Made by a program: the position numbers and the translations under genes. From positions 124,001 to 188,000 of the forward strand of contig NZ_JAJSLW010000003.1 of assembly GCF_021729145.1 (NCBI RefSeq): a stretch of DNA of 64,000 nucleotides, read 5' to 3'. Of this stretch, positions 36,263 through 46,009 are shown piece by piece (position 1 is the stretch's first letter; each line of letters begins with the position of its first letter). This stretch comes from Membranihabitans maritimus. Its GTDB lineage: Bacteria; Bacteroidota; Bacteroidia; Chitinophagales; Saprospiraceae. The notes below the pieces were generated by a model. It worked only from the letters and a program-made list of their open reading frames with translations. It searched no databases and was not told the DNA's origin.

Positions 36263-37744
36263 ATGTATTTCCTGGGTTATGACATTGGCAGTTCATCAAT
36301 TAAATGCGCATTATATAATGCTAACACCAATGAAATAATTGCGACTGTACAATCCCCTGAATCAGAACTTCCTATTCTATCACCCGTGGAAAATTATGCT
36401 GAACAGGATCCGGAAACATGGTGGCAACATGTTTTATTGTCTACACAGCAATTATTCGATACCCATACCATTGACAAGGCTAAGATCTCCGGAATCGGAA
36501 TTGCTTATCAAATGCATGGCCTGGTTATTATTGATTCAAACAAAAAAATTATACGACCTTCGATAATATGGTGTGATAGCAGAGCAATAGAAACTGGGGA
36601 TTCCATAGCTAAAACCTCTGAGGAAAAAGAGTTTTTAGCATCATATTACAATATGCCTGGAAATTTTACATTTTCAAAACTCGTATGGGTGAAAAAGAAT
36701 GAACCCGAAAATTTCTCAAGAATCTGGAAGTTTTTACTTCCCGGGGATTTTATAGCTTTGAAAATGACGGATCGACCTACATCCACAATTACAGGATTAA
36801 GTGAAGGAATAATGTGGAATTTTGAAAAAAATGAACCCGCTTTTGAATTATTTGACCAGCAAGATGTTCCCCGTTCTTTTATTCCAGACATTGGTACATC
36901 TTTTGAACCTTTAGGAAAGTTAACAGAATCCGCAGCCAAAAAATTAGGTTTACCTTCAGGGATACCTATCTCATATCGCTCCGGGGATCAACCCAATAAT
37001 GCGTTTTCACTCAATGTATCCAGGCCCGGGATACTAGCCGCTACCGGAGGAACTTCCGGCGTTATATACGGTGTCTCGGATCAACCTGTAATTGATCATA
37101 GGCAACGGACCAATAGTTTTGCCCATGTTAATTATACTAAAAAAACGCCCAAAATAGGCACACTACTATGCATTAATGGAACGGGAATCATGTATAGCTG
37201 GATTCGAAAAAACATTAGTGACTCCGGAAAATCATACCCCCAACTAGAAAAGGAGGCTGCTGAAATAAAACAGGGATCCGAGGGATTAATTACACTTCCA
37301 TTTGGCAATGGAGCCGAACGGATTTTTCAAAATAAAACAATCGGAGGTCACCTCATAGGTATAGATCTTAACCGCCACGGTAAAAAGCACATAATACGCT
37401 CTGCACTGGAAGGAATTGCTTTTGCCTTCGTCTACAGCATTGAGATACTCCAATCCCTGGGCATTTCTACTGAGACGATGAGAGTGGGTAATGACAACCT
37501 GTTCCAATCAAAAGTTTTCAGCCAAACGATTGCAGATCTTGCAAAAGTAAATATTGAAATGGTCAAAGCCACTGGCGCTGTGGGTGCAGCCATTGGTGCA
37601 GCCATTGGAGTTTCATATTTTGATACAATCGATGACGCTTTTGATAATCAAAATATTGTATTTAAATTTCAACCTCAAGATCAAAACCCCGAACTTTTAA
37701 AGTCATACAATTTCTGGAAAGAAGAATTAAAAAAATTTTTATAA
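36263..37744 (+). CDS. xylB: Xylulokinase
   Basis: A 493-residue FGGY-family sugar kinase. N-terminal phosphate loop GYDIGSSSIKCALY (5-18), substrate region YQMHGLVIID, catalytic Asp in the SYRSGDQPNNAF segment, and ATGGTSG and ATGAVGAAIGAAIG in the C-terminal domain. It phosphorylates D-xylulose with ATP. xylA begins 9 bp downstream, which settles the substrate among FGGY kinases. No xylose transporter or regulator accompanies the pair here. Confidence 0.92.
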   Translation: MYFLGYDIGSSSIKCALYNANTNEIIATVQSPESELPILSPVENYAEQDPETWWQHVLLSTQQLFDTHTIDKAKISGIGIAYQMHGLVIIDSNKKIIRPSIIWCDSRAIETGDSIAKTSEEKEFLASYYNMPGNFTFSKLVWVKKNEPENFSRIWKFLLPGDFIALKMTDRPTSTITGLSEGIMWNFEKNEPAFELFDQQDVPRSFIPDIGTSFEPLGKLTESAAKKLGLPSGIPISYRSGDQPNNAFSLNVSRPGILAATGGTSGVIYGVSDQPVIDHRQRTNSFAHVNYTKKTPKIGTLLCINGTGIMYSWIRKNISDSGKSYPQLEKEAAEIKQGSEGLITLPFGNGAERIFQNKTIGGHLIGIDLNRHGKKHIIRSALEGIAFAFVYSIEILQSLGISTETMRVGNDNLFQSKVFSQTIADLAKVNIEMVKATGAVGAAIGAAIGVSYFDTIDDAFDNQNIVFKFQPQDQNPELLKSYNFWKEELKKFL

Positions 37745-37753
37745 TTATCAAAT

Positions 37754-39082
37754 ATGAATACTTTAGAGAAGACACAACCCTATTTCAAAAATGTAGGAAA
37801 AATTAAATTCGAAGGGCCTGATTCCGACAATCCGTTTGCATACCGGTATTACAATGGTCAGCAGTTGGTAAGAGGAAAAACGATGGAGGACCACTTGCGA
37901 TTTGCAGTTTCATACTGGCATAGTTTCTGTGGCGACGGCAGTGACCCATTCGGTTGGGGGCCGCGTCCAATGCCCTGGAATGAAGGAAATACTGCAGAAG
38001 AACGCGCCAAAAATAAAATGGATGCTGCATTTGAATTTATTTCTAAGCTCGGACTTACATATTACTGCTTTCACGATGTAGACATTATAGACGAAGGGGA
38101 AAACATCCTGGAATTTGGGAAAAGATTGGAATTCATCTCCGATTATGCACTAGAGAAGCAAGCAGAGCATAAAGTCAAAGTATTATGGGGAACGGCTAAT
38201 TTATTTTCCCATCCCCGGTACATGAATGGTGCAGCGACCAATCCAGATTTTAATGTAGTAGCTCATGCCGGTGCACAGGTTCGGAATGCACTTGACACCA
38301 CTATAAAATTATCCGGTGAAAATTACGTATTCTGGGGAGGACGTGAAGGATATATGTCTCTTCTCAATACCGATATGAAAAGGGAAAAAGAACACCTTGC
38401 CAGATTTCTTCACATGGCAAAAGACTATGCCCGTAACAATGGATTCGAAGGTACTTTCTTTATCGAGCCCAAACCGGCAGAACCCACAAAGCACCAATAC
38501 GACTATGACGCTTCAACGGTATTGGGCTTTTTGAGGGAATTTAATCTTTTGGATGACTTCAAACTGAATATCGAGGTTAACCATGCGACACTGGCACTGC
38601 ACACCTTTGAACACGAACTCCAGGTATCAGCCGATGCCAATGCTCTGGGAAGTATAGATGCGAACCGTGGAGACTACCAAAACGGATGGGATACGGATCA
38701 ATTCCCCGTAGATCTATATGAATTGACCCAGGCCATGTTAATCATCCTCAACGCTGGTGGATTCCAGGGAGGAGGAATTAATTTTGATGCCAAATTACGC
38801 AGAAACAGTACAGACCTGGAAGATCTATTCCATGCCCATATTGGAGGGATAGACGCTTTTGCTCGCGCTTTACTTATCGCCGACAAAATTGCTACCGACT
38901 CAGACTATTATCCACTATTGAAATCTCGCTATTCAACCTTCGATGAGGGTAAAGGAGCAGATTTCGAAAACGGTAAACTCAGCCTGGAAGATCTGGCCGA
39001 AATTACCGGTGACGGAAGTCACTTGCAACAGATAAGCGGAAGACAGGAATATCTGGAAAATCTAATTAACCGGTATATTTAA
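37754..39082 (+). CDS. xylA: Xylose isomerase
   Basis: A 442-residue TIM-barrel isomerase of the longer class II type. Metal and catalytic residues lie in the segments YYCFHDVDI (catalytic His and Asp), [18 protein letters not shown] (Glu and Lys), [10 protein letters not shown], and the second-site Asp/His in [17 protein letters not shown]. It turns D-xylose into D-xylulose, the substrate of XylB encoded directly upstream. Length and motifs are complete, so pentose use by this organism is likely. Confidence 0.96.
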   Translation: MNTLEKTQPYFKNVGKIKFEGPDSDNPFAYRYYNGQQLVRGKTMEDHLRFAVSYWHSFCGDGSDPFGWGPRPMPWNEGNTAEERAKNKMDAAFEFISKLGLTYYCFHDVDIIDEGENILEFGKRLEFISDYALEKQAEHKVKVLWGTANLFSHPRYMNGAATNPDFNVVAHAGAQVRNALDTTIKLSGENYVFWGGREGYMSLLNTDMKREKEHLARFLHMAKDYARNNGFEGTFFIEPKPAEPTKHQYDYDASTVLGFLREFNLLDDFKLNIEVNHATLALHTFEHELQVSADANALGSIDANRGDYQNGWDTDQFPVDLYELTQAMLIILNAGGFQGGGINFDAKLRRNSTDLEDLFHAHIGGIDAFARALLIADKIATDSDYYPLLKSRYSTFDEGKGADFENGKLSLEDLAEITGDGSHLQQISGRQEYLENLINRYI

Positions 39083-39358
39083 AGTGCTTTACAGTAAAGA
39101 AGCGAAAAGGTAGGGGTCCGCAACAAAAAAAGTATCTCCTAGGTCTGATAACGTTTTTTGGAAAGCTCTAAACTTAATGCTGTAAGCGACATGAACTGAT
39201 TACTATGTATGACGCAGAAAAGATTCGTAAGCCGGTCATCTGGAGATACTAGTCGGAGAGCCGAAAAAACTTCAAACCGCAAGCTTTTGGTGCAAGCGAC
39301 CCGGGAAGAGAATTTTTATTAGACTCTAGTAAATATTCGTATTTTAAGGCAAAAAGTC

Positions 39359-40114
39359 ATGAGAATTTTGTTTGCTCTGTTCATATTTTTTACGAGTTAT
39401 ACTTTCTGCTTTTCCCAATCCGATAAACTATCTACTCCTACGGGTGAAGTAACAATCACCCCTGTGCTTCACGGCACCCTGGTATTGCAACAAGACCAAA
39501 AGACCATATATATAGATCCCTATGGAGGTGCTGAATTATTCAAGAATTTCCCGGATCCGGACCTGGTCCTCATTACACACCCCCATGGAGACCACCTGAA
39601 TCCCGAGACCCTGAAGGGCATCACACTTGACAATACAAAGTTGATCGCCCCTCAATCAGTCGTCGACAATCTGGGAGACGTAGAATTCAGTACGATTCAG
39701 GTTCTCAAAAATGACGAAACTACCCATTTTTACGGCATCAATATACAGGCCTTCCCTATGTACAATCTCCCCGGATCGGGAACCATTCGACATGAAAAAG
39801 GCTGGGGCAATGGATATATACTCACTTTCGGAGACAAAAAAGTATATATCTCAGGGGATACAGAAGATATCCCTGAAATGAGAGCCCTTAAAGATATTGA
39901 TATGGCCTTCGTGTGTATGAACCTTCCATATACTATGGATGTGGAAAGCGCCGCATCGGCCGTTATAGAATTTGGGCCCGGAATTGTATATCCTTATCAT
40001 TTTCGTGGCGGAGGTGGAAAATTCAGTGATGTTGATAAATTTAAAAGCCTTGTAAACGCTAGGAACAAAAACGTGGAGGTACGGCTAAGGGATTGGTATC
40101 CCGGGGATGAATAA
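39359..40114 (+). CDS. Exported metallo-beta-lactamase-fold hydrolase (UlaG-like)
   Basis: A 251-residue protein with a signal peptide (1-20, cleavage after FSQ). The metal motif is THPHGDH (His-x-His-x-Asp-His, about 77-83); the third histidine site is in the M-x-x-P/G block and the bridging Asp in YISGDTEDIPEMRAL, with YPYHFRGG near the end supplying the last His. This is the UlaG/L-ascorbate-6-phosphate lactonase-like branch (beta-lactamase superfamily domain 3). The export signal argues against UlaG's own cytoplasmic reaction; substrate unknown. It stands 276 bp behind xylA with no shared unit evident. Confidence 0.82.
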   Translation: MRILFALFIFFTSYTFCFSQSDKLSTPTGEVTITPVLHGTLVLQQDQKTIYIDPYGGAELFKNFPDPDLVLITHPHGDHLNPETLKGITLDNTKLIAPQSVVDNLGDVEFSTIQVLKNDETTHFYGINIQAFPMYNLPGSGTIRHEKGWGNGYILTFGDKKVYISGDTEDIPEMRALKDIDMAFVCMNLPYTMDVESAASAVIEFGPGIVYPYHFRGGGGKFSDVDKFKSLVNARNKNVEVRLRDWYPGDE

Positions 40115-40347
40115 GTAGGAAACCAACAATAGAAATTTGATGACGGAATGGAGGATACCGAATATTCGTCCGAACCAAAGGTGGGTGTTCAGGACAGAAG
40201 GATAGCTTGTAAACATAGATAGAGATTAGAATATCGCCCCATTGACTACTTCTGGAAAACGCAAAATGGAATATATCGGAGAATTAGAAGTCAAGCTTAC
40301 AATTCAAATAAAGCCAACGAAGATTACGGACTTACTATTTTTTAATT

Positions 40348-41604
40348 TCAGACATTACTCGCTCCACTTATTCCACCATCTGCCTCATAATAGAGTGAAT
40401 TACACTTGTTAAAATCAATGTAATGTTCGGCACAAATGAACATGTCGGATTTTTCTATCCCATCATAAATTTCCCCTTCTCTATTGATTAAGTCGATATC
40501 CCCTAACATTTCAAAATAAGCAAGACTAATTACTTTACTGAGAACGTTAGTTCTGGATTGAATCAGATTGGTACGGATTTTATTTTTGAGTTTAAATACT
40601 TCACGATCAGAAATAGCTTCTAAAGATCTCTGAAGTGTATCCTTTACCTCCTGAACCGCACTATCAAATAAAACACCATCAGACAATTTTCCTTCAATTA
40701 CCATCAATCCAGGATCCTTCGAACCCACAACCCAGGCATCGATATAGGAAAAAAGCTGCGCCCTTTTCACCAAATTCTTCCATAAATACGCCCCTTCTCC
40801 CTCAGCAAAATAATCAGTCACCATGTCCAAAATGTAATAATCCTTATGGATTCTTTCAGGCATAGGGAAACCCAGATACAATGCAGAAGTAGGGACATTT
40901 CGAACGACCTTTTCTTCCCGGCTGACCAATTGATCCGGCTCAGGTCTCGAATCCATTTTTTTAAACCCTTTGGATGGAATATTACCAAACAATTCTACTA
41001 CTTTCTTTTCAACCTTTTCGGGATCAATATTCCCTCCTATGGCAAGAATTGCATTATTAGGACAATAATAGTCATAGAATTTACGGATCTCTTCGAATTG
41101 AATATCCACAATATGCTGGGGGGTCTTCCCTATCGTAGGCCATTGATAATGGTGTTCTTTGTAAACCATTTCCGACATTAAATGCCATACATCCCCATAG
41201 GGTTGATTGAGACAAGTTTCATAAAACTCTTCAATTACTACATTCCGCTGTATCGTAAATTTCTCATCTGTTAGTCGCAACTGAAACATTCTGTCGGCTT
41301 CAATCGCCAATAGCAGTTCAAGGTTATTGGCAGGGGCATAACTATAATAATTTGTATAGTCCGCATTGGTAAAAGCATTATTTTCACCTCCTGCATTCTG
41401 CAATAACACATCAATATCAGGAACCATGTCAGTCCCGGTAAACATCATATGTTCGAATAAATGAGTGATACCTGTCTTATCCGGATGCTCATTCTTTGAA
41501 CCGATATTATACAATACATTGACGGCTGCAAGTGTACTATCCTCATCACGATGAAGAATCACTTTCAATCCATTCTGTAATTCAAATCTTTTATACTTTA
41601 CCAT
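40348..41604 (-). CDS. M16-family zinc metallopeptidase
   Basis: A 418-residue single-lobe peptidase of the pitrilysin/processing-peptidase superfamily. ATG 41604 is preferred over the TTG two codons upstream. The inverted zinc motif HLFEH is at residues 48-52, and the downstream glutamates in NVVIEEFYE (122-129) provide the third ligand. The C-terminal half is the usual catalytically inactive lobe. No signal peptide is seen, so it is cytoplasmic or exported by another route. In Bacteroidota active and inactive M16 proteins are often encoded in tandem; here no partner follows, and the 3' neighbour converges. Confidence 0.85.
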   Translation of the reverse strand: MVKYKRFELQNGLKVILHRDEDSTLAAVNVLYNIGSKNEHPDKTGITHLFEHMMFTGTDMVPDIDVLLQNAGGENNAFTNADYTNYYSYAPANNLELLLAIEADRMFQLRLTDEKFTIQRNVVIEEFYETCLNQPYGDVWHLMSEMVYKEHHYQWPTIGKTPQHIVDIQFEEIRKFYDYYCPNNAILAIGGNIDPEKVEKKVVELFGNIPSKGFKKMDSRPEPDQLVSREEKVVRNVPTSALYLGFPMPERIHKDYYILDMVTDYFAEGEGAYLWKNLVKRAQLFSYIDAWVVGSKDPGLMVIEGKLSDGVLFDSAVQEVKDTLQRSLEAISDREVFKLKNKIRTNLIQSRTNVLSKVISLAYFEMLGDIDLINREGEIYDGIEKSDMFICAEHYIDFNKCNSLYYEADGGISGASNV

Positions 41605-41958
41605 ACTCAAACAGCGAATATACTATAAGAAGTCAAATTCCAACTTTGAAATTTAAATATCTTTAGCCCAGTACATCCACAAAATTTTCCACCTAAAAGA
41701 AATGCAAAATTCAAAATTCTGAACACCAATGATTTACAATATATACTGATGCGTAAAGTATATTCTTTCGTTATTCAAAATTGTCGTAAGAATATTTTGA
41801 AATTACCTGAACAGACCTAAAATTTATTAATTGTAAATCAATACATTACAATTAACAATCTCCATTATTTTGTCAGGTATACACCACTTTATTAATAGTA
41901 TTCTAATGAATAAAGCGGGTTAGGATCTTTTCAATATGGTAAAAAATACATACCTTAT
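41605..41958. other. Divergent intergenic region between M16 peptidase and mutase
   Basis: About 354 AT-rich bases without a gene. Two small stems occur: AATTGTAA/TTACAATT at about 41828-41852 and CTTTATT/AATAAAG at about 41887-41915. The frame of the mutase is closed by a stop some 45 bp upstream of its first start, so the missing N-terminal part of that protein is not hidden here in frame. No cobalamin riboswitch-like structure was recognised. Confidence 0.45.
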
Positions 41959-43992
41959 TTGCAGATAGAATATATGAAAAAGAGTTTACACAAGGATTCA
42001 AATTATTCGCAGGACAGTGGACAGGCAGGGCTCCCCCTTTACCTAAGGGGACCATATTCCAGTATGTATGTAGGAAGACCATGGACCATTAGACAATATT
42101 CGGGTTTTTCGACAGCTGAAGAAAGCAATCAATTTTATAAAAATAATTTGCAACAGGGACAAAAAGGACTTTCAGTGGCTTTTGATCTACCTACTCACAG
42201 AGGATATGATTCTGACAATCCGCTGGTAAGTGGTGATATAGGTAAAGCTGGTGTAGCCATTGACTCGGTGGAAGACATGAAGATTCTTTTTCATGAAATC
42301 CCCCTTGATCAAATGTCAGTATCTATGACTATGAATGGGGCTGTAATACCCATAATGGCTTTTTATATTATTGCTGCGGAAGAACAAGGAGTCGGGCAAC
42401 ATCAATTAAAAGGGACTATTCAAAACGACATTTTAAAAGAATTTTTAGTCCGTAACACTTATATTTATCCACCGGGACCTTCATTGCGTTTGATTTCTGA
42501 TATTTTCTCTTATTGCAAAGTAAACATGCCCAAATTTAATACCATTTCGGTAAGTGGATACCACATGCATGAAGCCGGAGCTCCAGCAGACCTGGAAATC
42601 GCCTATACCATCGCTGATGGACTGGAATATTTGCAGACAGGTATCAATGCAGGGCTAAAAGTGGATGAGTTTGCCCCCCGTATTTCCTTCTTCTGGGGAA
42701 TAGGTATGGATTTTTTTACTGAAATAGCCAAAATGAGGGCCGCTCGATATTTATGGTCGGAAACGGTAAAAAGCTTTAATCCACAAAATCCTCACAGCCT
42801 GAGACTCCGTACACATTCTCAAACCAGTGGTTGGAGTCTAACAGCTCAGGACCCATTGAACAATTTAACCCGTACTTTTCTTGAGGCCACTGCGGCTGTA
42901 TTTGGCGGCACACAATCCCTGCATACCAATTCGTATGATGAGGCGTTAGCGCTTCCTTCAGATTTTGCAGCTAAATTAGCAAGGGATACCCAATTAATAC
43001 TGCAAAACCAAACTCACATTACTGAGGCCATTGACCCATGGTCCGGATCTCGAATAATAGAAACAAAAACCAAGGAAATATACCAAAAAGCCAGGAAACA
43101 CATTCAGGAAATTGAGGAATTGGGAGGAATGGCAAAAGCAATAGAACAGGGTTTCCCTAAAATGAAAATAGAAGAAGCCGCCGCTCTTCGACAAGCTGAA
43201 ATTGACCAGAATAAATACAAAATTGTTGGAGTAAATATATTAAATGAAAGAGAGAGTTATTCAACTGAAGTTCGTTCCATAGATAATAATGTAGTGCTGG
43301 AATCACAAAAGGTAAAACTCAAAGCCTTAAAACAAAACAGAAATAGACACAAACTGCAAGATGCTCTTGATCAATTGAGAAATGCTGCTATTTCCAACAA
43401 TGATAATATTTTAGAAAAAGCTGTGATTGCAGCGCGTTGCAGGGCTACATTGGGTGAAATATCTCAAGTGCTCGAACAAGTTTACGGAAGATTTAAGGCA
43501 ACCAACCAAATGGTCAGTAATATTTATGGAAACGCTATGAAAAAGCAGATCAATTATCAAAAGGCTCAGAAATTGTGTAATGAATTTGAAAAAAAATATG
43601 GAAGAAGACCCAGAATTCTCATTGCCAAACTAGGTCAGGATGGACACGATCGCGGTTCAAAAATTATTGCTTCCAGTTTTGCTGATATTGGTTTCGACGT
43701 AGATCTCGGCCCTTTATTTCAAACACCGCGCCAGGCAGCCAGGCAAGCTGCAGAAAATGACGTACACTTCCTGGGAATATCTTCCCTGGCAGGAGGCCAT
43801 AATTCTTTGGTCCCCGAAACCATTAAAGCATTACAAGAACAGGGGACACCTGATATAAAAGTCATACTGGGAGGAGTAATACCGGAACAAGACCATAAAC
43901 TATTGTATGACAAGGGAGTATTTATGATTTTCGGCCCCGGTACGAATTTAGTCGATGCAGCAAAAAAAATCCTATCTCCCTATTTAAATTAA
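41959..43992 (+). CDS. Methylmalonyl-CoA mutase (large/catalytic subunit)
   Basis: A 677-residue B12-dependent mutase. The TIM barrel holds LRGPYSSMYVGRPWTIRQYS (active-site Tyr), DLPTHRGYDSDNP, SGYHMHEAGA and RTHSQTSGWSLT; the C-terminal cobalamin domain has GQDGHDRGSK (about 560-569), whose His ligates cobalt, and SSLAGGHNSLVP. The residues that separate this enzyme from isobutyryl-CoA mutase match methylmalonyl-CoA mutase. It interconverts succinyl- and methylmalonyl-CoA. Starts are TTG 41959 or ATG 41974. The usual 50-60 residue N-terminal arm before LRGPY is nearly absent, and no small subunit gene is adjacent. Confidence 0.9.
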   Translation: MQIEYMKKSLHKDSNYSQDSGQAGLPLYLRGPYSSMYVGRPWTIRQYSGFSTAEESNQFYKNNLQQGQKGLSVAFDLPTHRGYDSDNPLVSGDIGKAGVAIDSVEDMKILFHEIPLDQMSVSMTMNGAVIPIMAFYIIAAEEQGVGQHQLKGTIQNDILKEFLVRNTYIYPPGPSLRLISDIFSYCKVNMPKFNTISVSGYHMHEAGAPADLEIAYTIADGLEYLQTGINAGLKVDEFAPRISFFWGIGMDFFTEIAKMRAARYLWSETVKSFNPQNPHSLRLRTHSQTSGWSLTAQDPLNNLTRTFLEATAAVFGGTQSLHTNSYDEALALPSDFAAKLARDTQLILQNQTHITEAIDPWSGSRIIETKTKEIYQKARKHIQEIEELGGMAKAIEQGFPKMKIEEAAALRQAEIDQNKYKIVGVNILNERESYSTEVRSIDNNVVLESQKVKLKALKQNRNRHKLQDALDQLRNAAISNNDNILEKAVIAARCRATLGEISQVLEQVYGRFKATNQMVSNIYGNAMKKQINYQKAQKLCNEFEKKYGRRPRILIAKLGQDGHDRGSKIIASSFADIGFDVDLGPLFQTPRQAARQAAENDVHFLGISSLAGGHNSLVPETIKALQEQGTPDIKVILGGVIPEQDHKLLYDKGVFMIFGPGTNLVDAAKKILSPYLN

Positions 43993-44114
43993 CCGTAAAT
44001 ACCTTCCCATATATTTTATAAAATCTTTTACATTTTTCAATCAACAAAAGATAATTATACATGTTTTCAGAATATATTAAAGCACAATTTTTTCACTAAA
44101 CAACCTTACAATTT

Positions 44115-44753
44115 ATGGCAAATCTAAAATTAGGCGATGAAGCACCCGATTTTTCAGTAGATACTACTGAAGGAAAAATAAATTTTCACGAATGGCTGGG
44201 TGATTCCTGGGCAGTATTATTCTCCCATCCATCAGACTTCACACCCGTATGTACTACAGAACTGGGAACAGTTGCAAAATACAAGCCTGAATTCGACAAG
44301 CGAAATACAAAAGTAATTGCAATTAGCGTCGATCCGGTTGATTCCCACAACGAATGGATAAAAGACATTAATGAAACCCAAAACACAACGGTAAATTATC
44401 CAATCATTGCAGATCCCGACAAAAAAGTAGCTACCGAATACGGTATGCTGCACCCTAATGCTGATAGTAATTTTACCGTACGGTCCGTATTTGTAATTGG
44501 CCCGGACAAAAAGATAAAATTGACCCTCACTTACCCTCCATCTACCGGCCGAAATTTTGACGAAATACTACGAGTAATTGACAGCCTGCAATTAACTGCT
44601 TATCAAAGTGTAGCAACACCCGCGAACTGGGTACACGGAGAAGAAGTCGTTATCAGTCCTTCGGTATCAGATGAGGAAGCGAATGAAAAGTTTCCCGGAT
44701 ACAAAAAAGTAAAACCTTACTTGAGATTGACAAAAGTTGAATCGAAAGGATAA
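44115..44753 (+). CDS. 1-Cys peroxiredoxin (Prx6 type)
   Basis: A 212-residue peroxiredoxin. The peroxidatic Cys46 lies in SDFTPVCTTELG, with the catalytic Arg in the FTVRSVFVIGPDKKI segment. The C-terminal extension (about 150-212, WVHGEEVVISPSVSDEEA and KPYLRLTKV) marks the Prx6 subfamily. No second conserved Cys is seen, so it works as a 1-Cys enzyme that needs an outside thiol. It reduces hydrogen peroxide and organic peroxides in the cytoplasm. A strong terminator follows. Confidence 0.93.
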   Translation: MANLKLGDEAPDFSVDTTEGKINFHEWLGDSWAVLFSHPSDFTPVCTTELGTVAKYKPEFDKRNTKVIAISVDPVDSHNEWIKDINETQNTTVNYPIIADPDKKVATEYGMLHPNADSNFTVRSVFVIGPDKKIKLTLTYPPSTGRNFDEILRVIDSLQLTAYQSVATPANWVHGEEVVISPSVSDEEANEKFPGYKKVKPYLRLTKVESKG

Positions 44754-44784
44754 GCTTTTTAATAATTTCTTTTCAATAATTATT

Positions 44785-44816
44785 GGGTAATTCTTTTTTA
44801 GAATTACCCTTTTTAT
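44785..44816 (+). terminator. Intrinsic terminator of the peroxiredoxin gene
   Basis: Perfect 10-bp stem GGGTAATTCT/AGAATTACCC (44785-44794 with 44800-44809), 5-nt T loop, then TTTTTATC on the plus strand, 32 bp after the stop. Confidence 0.85.
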
Positions 44817-44838
44817 CATTTTCACACTTCAAAGGATA

Positions 44839-45969
44839 CTATCTAACAAAAAAAAAGTCAGAAATGACGCTGTCCGCTATTCCTTTACCCCTCCGGGTCA
44901 GAAACATTCTATCTTCTGTTTCTGCAATTCTACCTTTTTTGACTGCATTTTCTTTTGCTATAAAAAACTCATCCTGTATTGAAGAGGTGAATTTTTTAAT
45001 TTGTTTTGGATCTATACCCCAAATCGTACGAAGCCCAGTCATTATCCATTCATTATACATATCAGCTTCTGATAAATATTCTTCTTCCCAGAACTTTTCT
45101 TCATTATTTATTTTTTTCATATAAGAAGCATTATTCGCGATATTCCATCGTCTGCGAAATCCGTCAAAAGAATGGGCTGAAGGCCCAATCCCTACATACT
45201 TTTCCTGGCGCCAATAATTAGTATTGTGAATAGCTATTTTCCCGGGTTTGGCATAATTTGATATTTCGTAATGGACAAATCCCCTGGGTGTCAAATATTC
45301 TTCGGTAAAGTAAAACTGGTCCAAGGCTATTCCATCATCCGGAACGGGTACTTTACCGCGACTTATGTCATATTCAAGTTGTGTTTTGGGTTCCACGGTA
45401 AGACCATAACAGGAGATATGTTCTACTGGAAATTCAATCAACTTCTTAAGATTCCTTTCCCATTTTTGCGAATCATTATCCGGTAATCCAAAAATTAAAT
45501 CCGCTGTAACATTATCAAATCCCGTTTTAAATATATTCTCCAGGCAATCAATTGAATCTCTTCCTGAGTGTGTCCTGTTCATCATTTCCAAATCATCATC
45601 AAAAAATGACTGAATGCCTACACTCAACCTATTAATGCATGAATCATTATATAAAGAATGTAAATAATCCAGGGTCAAATCATCTGGATTGCATTCAATG
45701 GTTACCTCTTTTACTTTATTGAGGGCAATGATCCGTCCGATTTCCTTGATTAAGCGCTGCATTTCTTCCGGAGCAAAAATTGATGGTGTACCACCACCGA
45801 AGTAAATCGTTTCAATATCCAATAAACGTAATTCATCAGACCTCAAAGAAACCTCTTTAATTAATGAATCCGACATTCTTCCCGTATCAGTTACATTCGT
45901 GGAAAAATGAAAATTGCAATAGCTACATTTTTGACGGCAATACGGTATATGGATATAAATTCCTCCCAA
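44839..45969 (-). CDS. hemW: HemW (radical SAM heme chaperone-like protein)
   Basis: A 376-residue radical SAM protein starting at a TTG (GGIYIHIPYCRQ follows). The cluster motif is Cys11-x3-Cys15-x2-Cys18, followed by NF; the fourth Cys found in true coproporphyrinogen oxidase HemN (CxxxCxxCxC) is missing, which marks HemW. Further motifs: FGGGTPSIF, SVGIQSFFDD, DLIFGLPDND, and YWRQEKYVGIGPSAHSF. HemW carries heme and is thought to deliver it to respiratory enzymes. Divergent from the Omp85 gene, with only 40 bp between the start codons. Confidence 0.88.
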   Translation of the reverse strand: MGGIYIHIPYCRQKCSYCNFHFSTNVTDTGRMSDSLIKEVSLRSDELRLLDIETIYFGGGTPSIFAPEEMQRLIKEIGRIIALNKVKEVTIECNPDDLTLDYLHSLYNDSCINRLSVGIQSFFDDDLEMMNRTHSGRDSIDCLENIFKTGFDNVTADLIFGLPDNDSQKWERNLKKLIEFPVEHISCYGLTVEPKTQLEYDISRGKVPVPDDGIALDQFYFTEEYLTPRGFVHYEISNYAKPGKIAIHNTNYWRQEKYVGIGPSAHSFDGFRRRWNIANNASYMKKINNEEKFWEEEYLSEADMYNEWIMTGLRTIWGIDPKQIKKFTSSIQDEFFIAKENAVKKGRIAETEDRMFLTRRGKGIADSVISDFFFVR

Positions 45970-46009
45970 GATTAGTATTTTAATGTATTAAATTACGTTC
46001 TTAACCAAT

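Noticed and set aside
40115-40347. ATATTCGTCCGAAC near 40162 as another end of the MITE-like element
   Set aside because: Only about 10 bases resemble the right end at 26985-26996, there is no partner, and the gap shows no other similarity.
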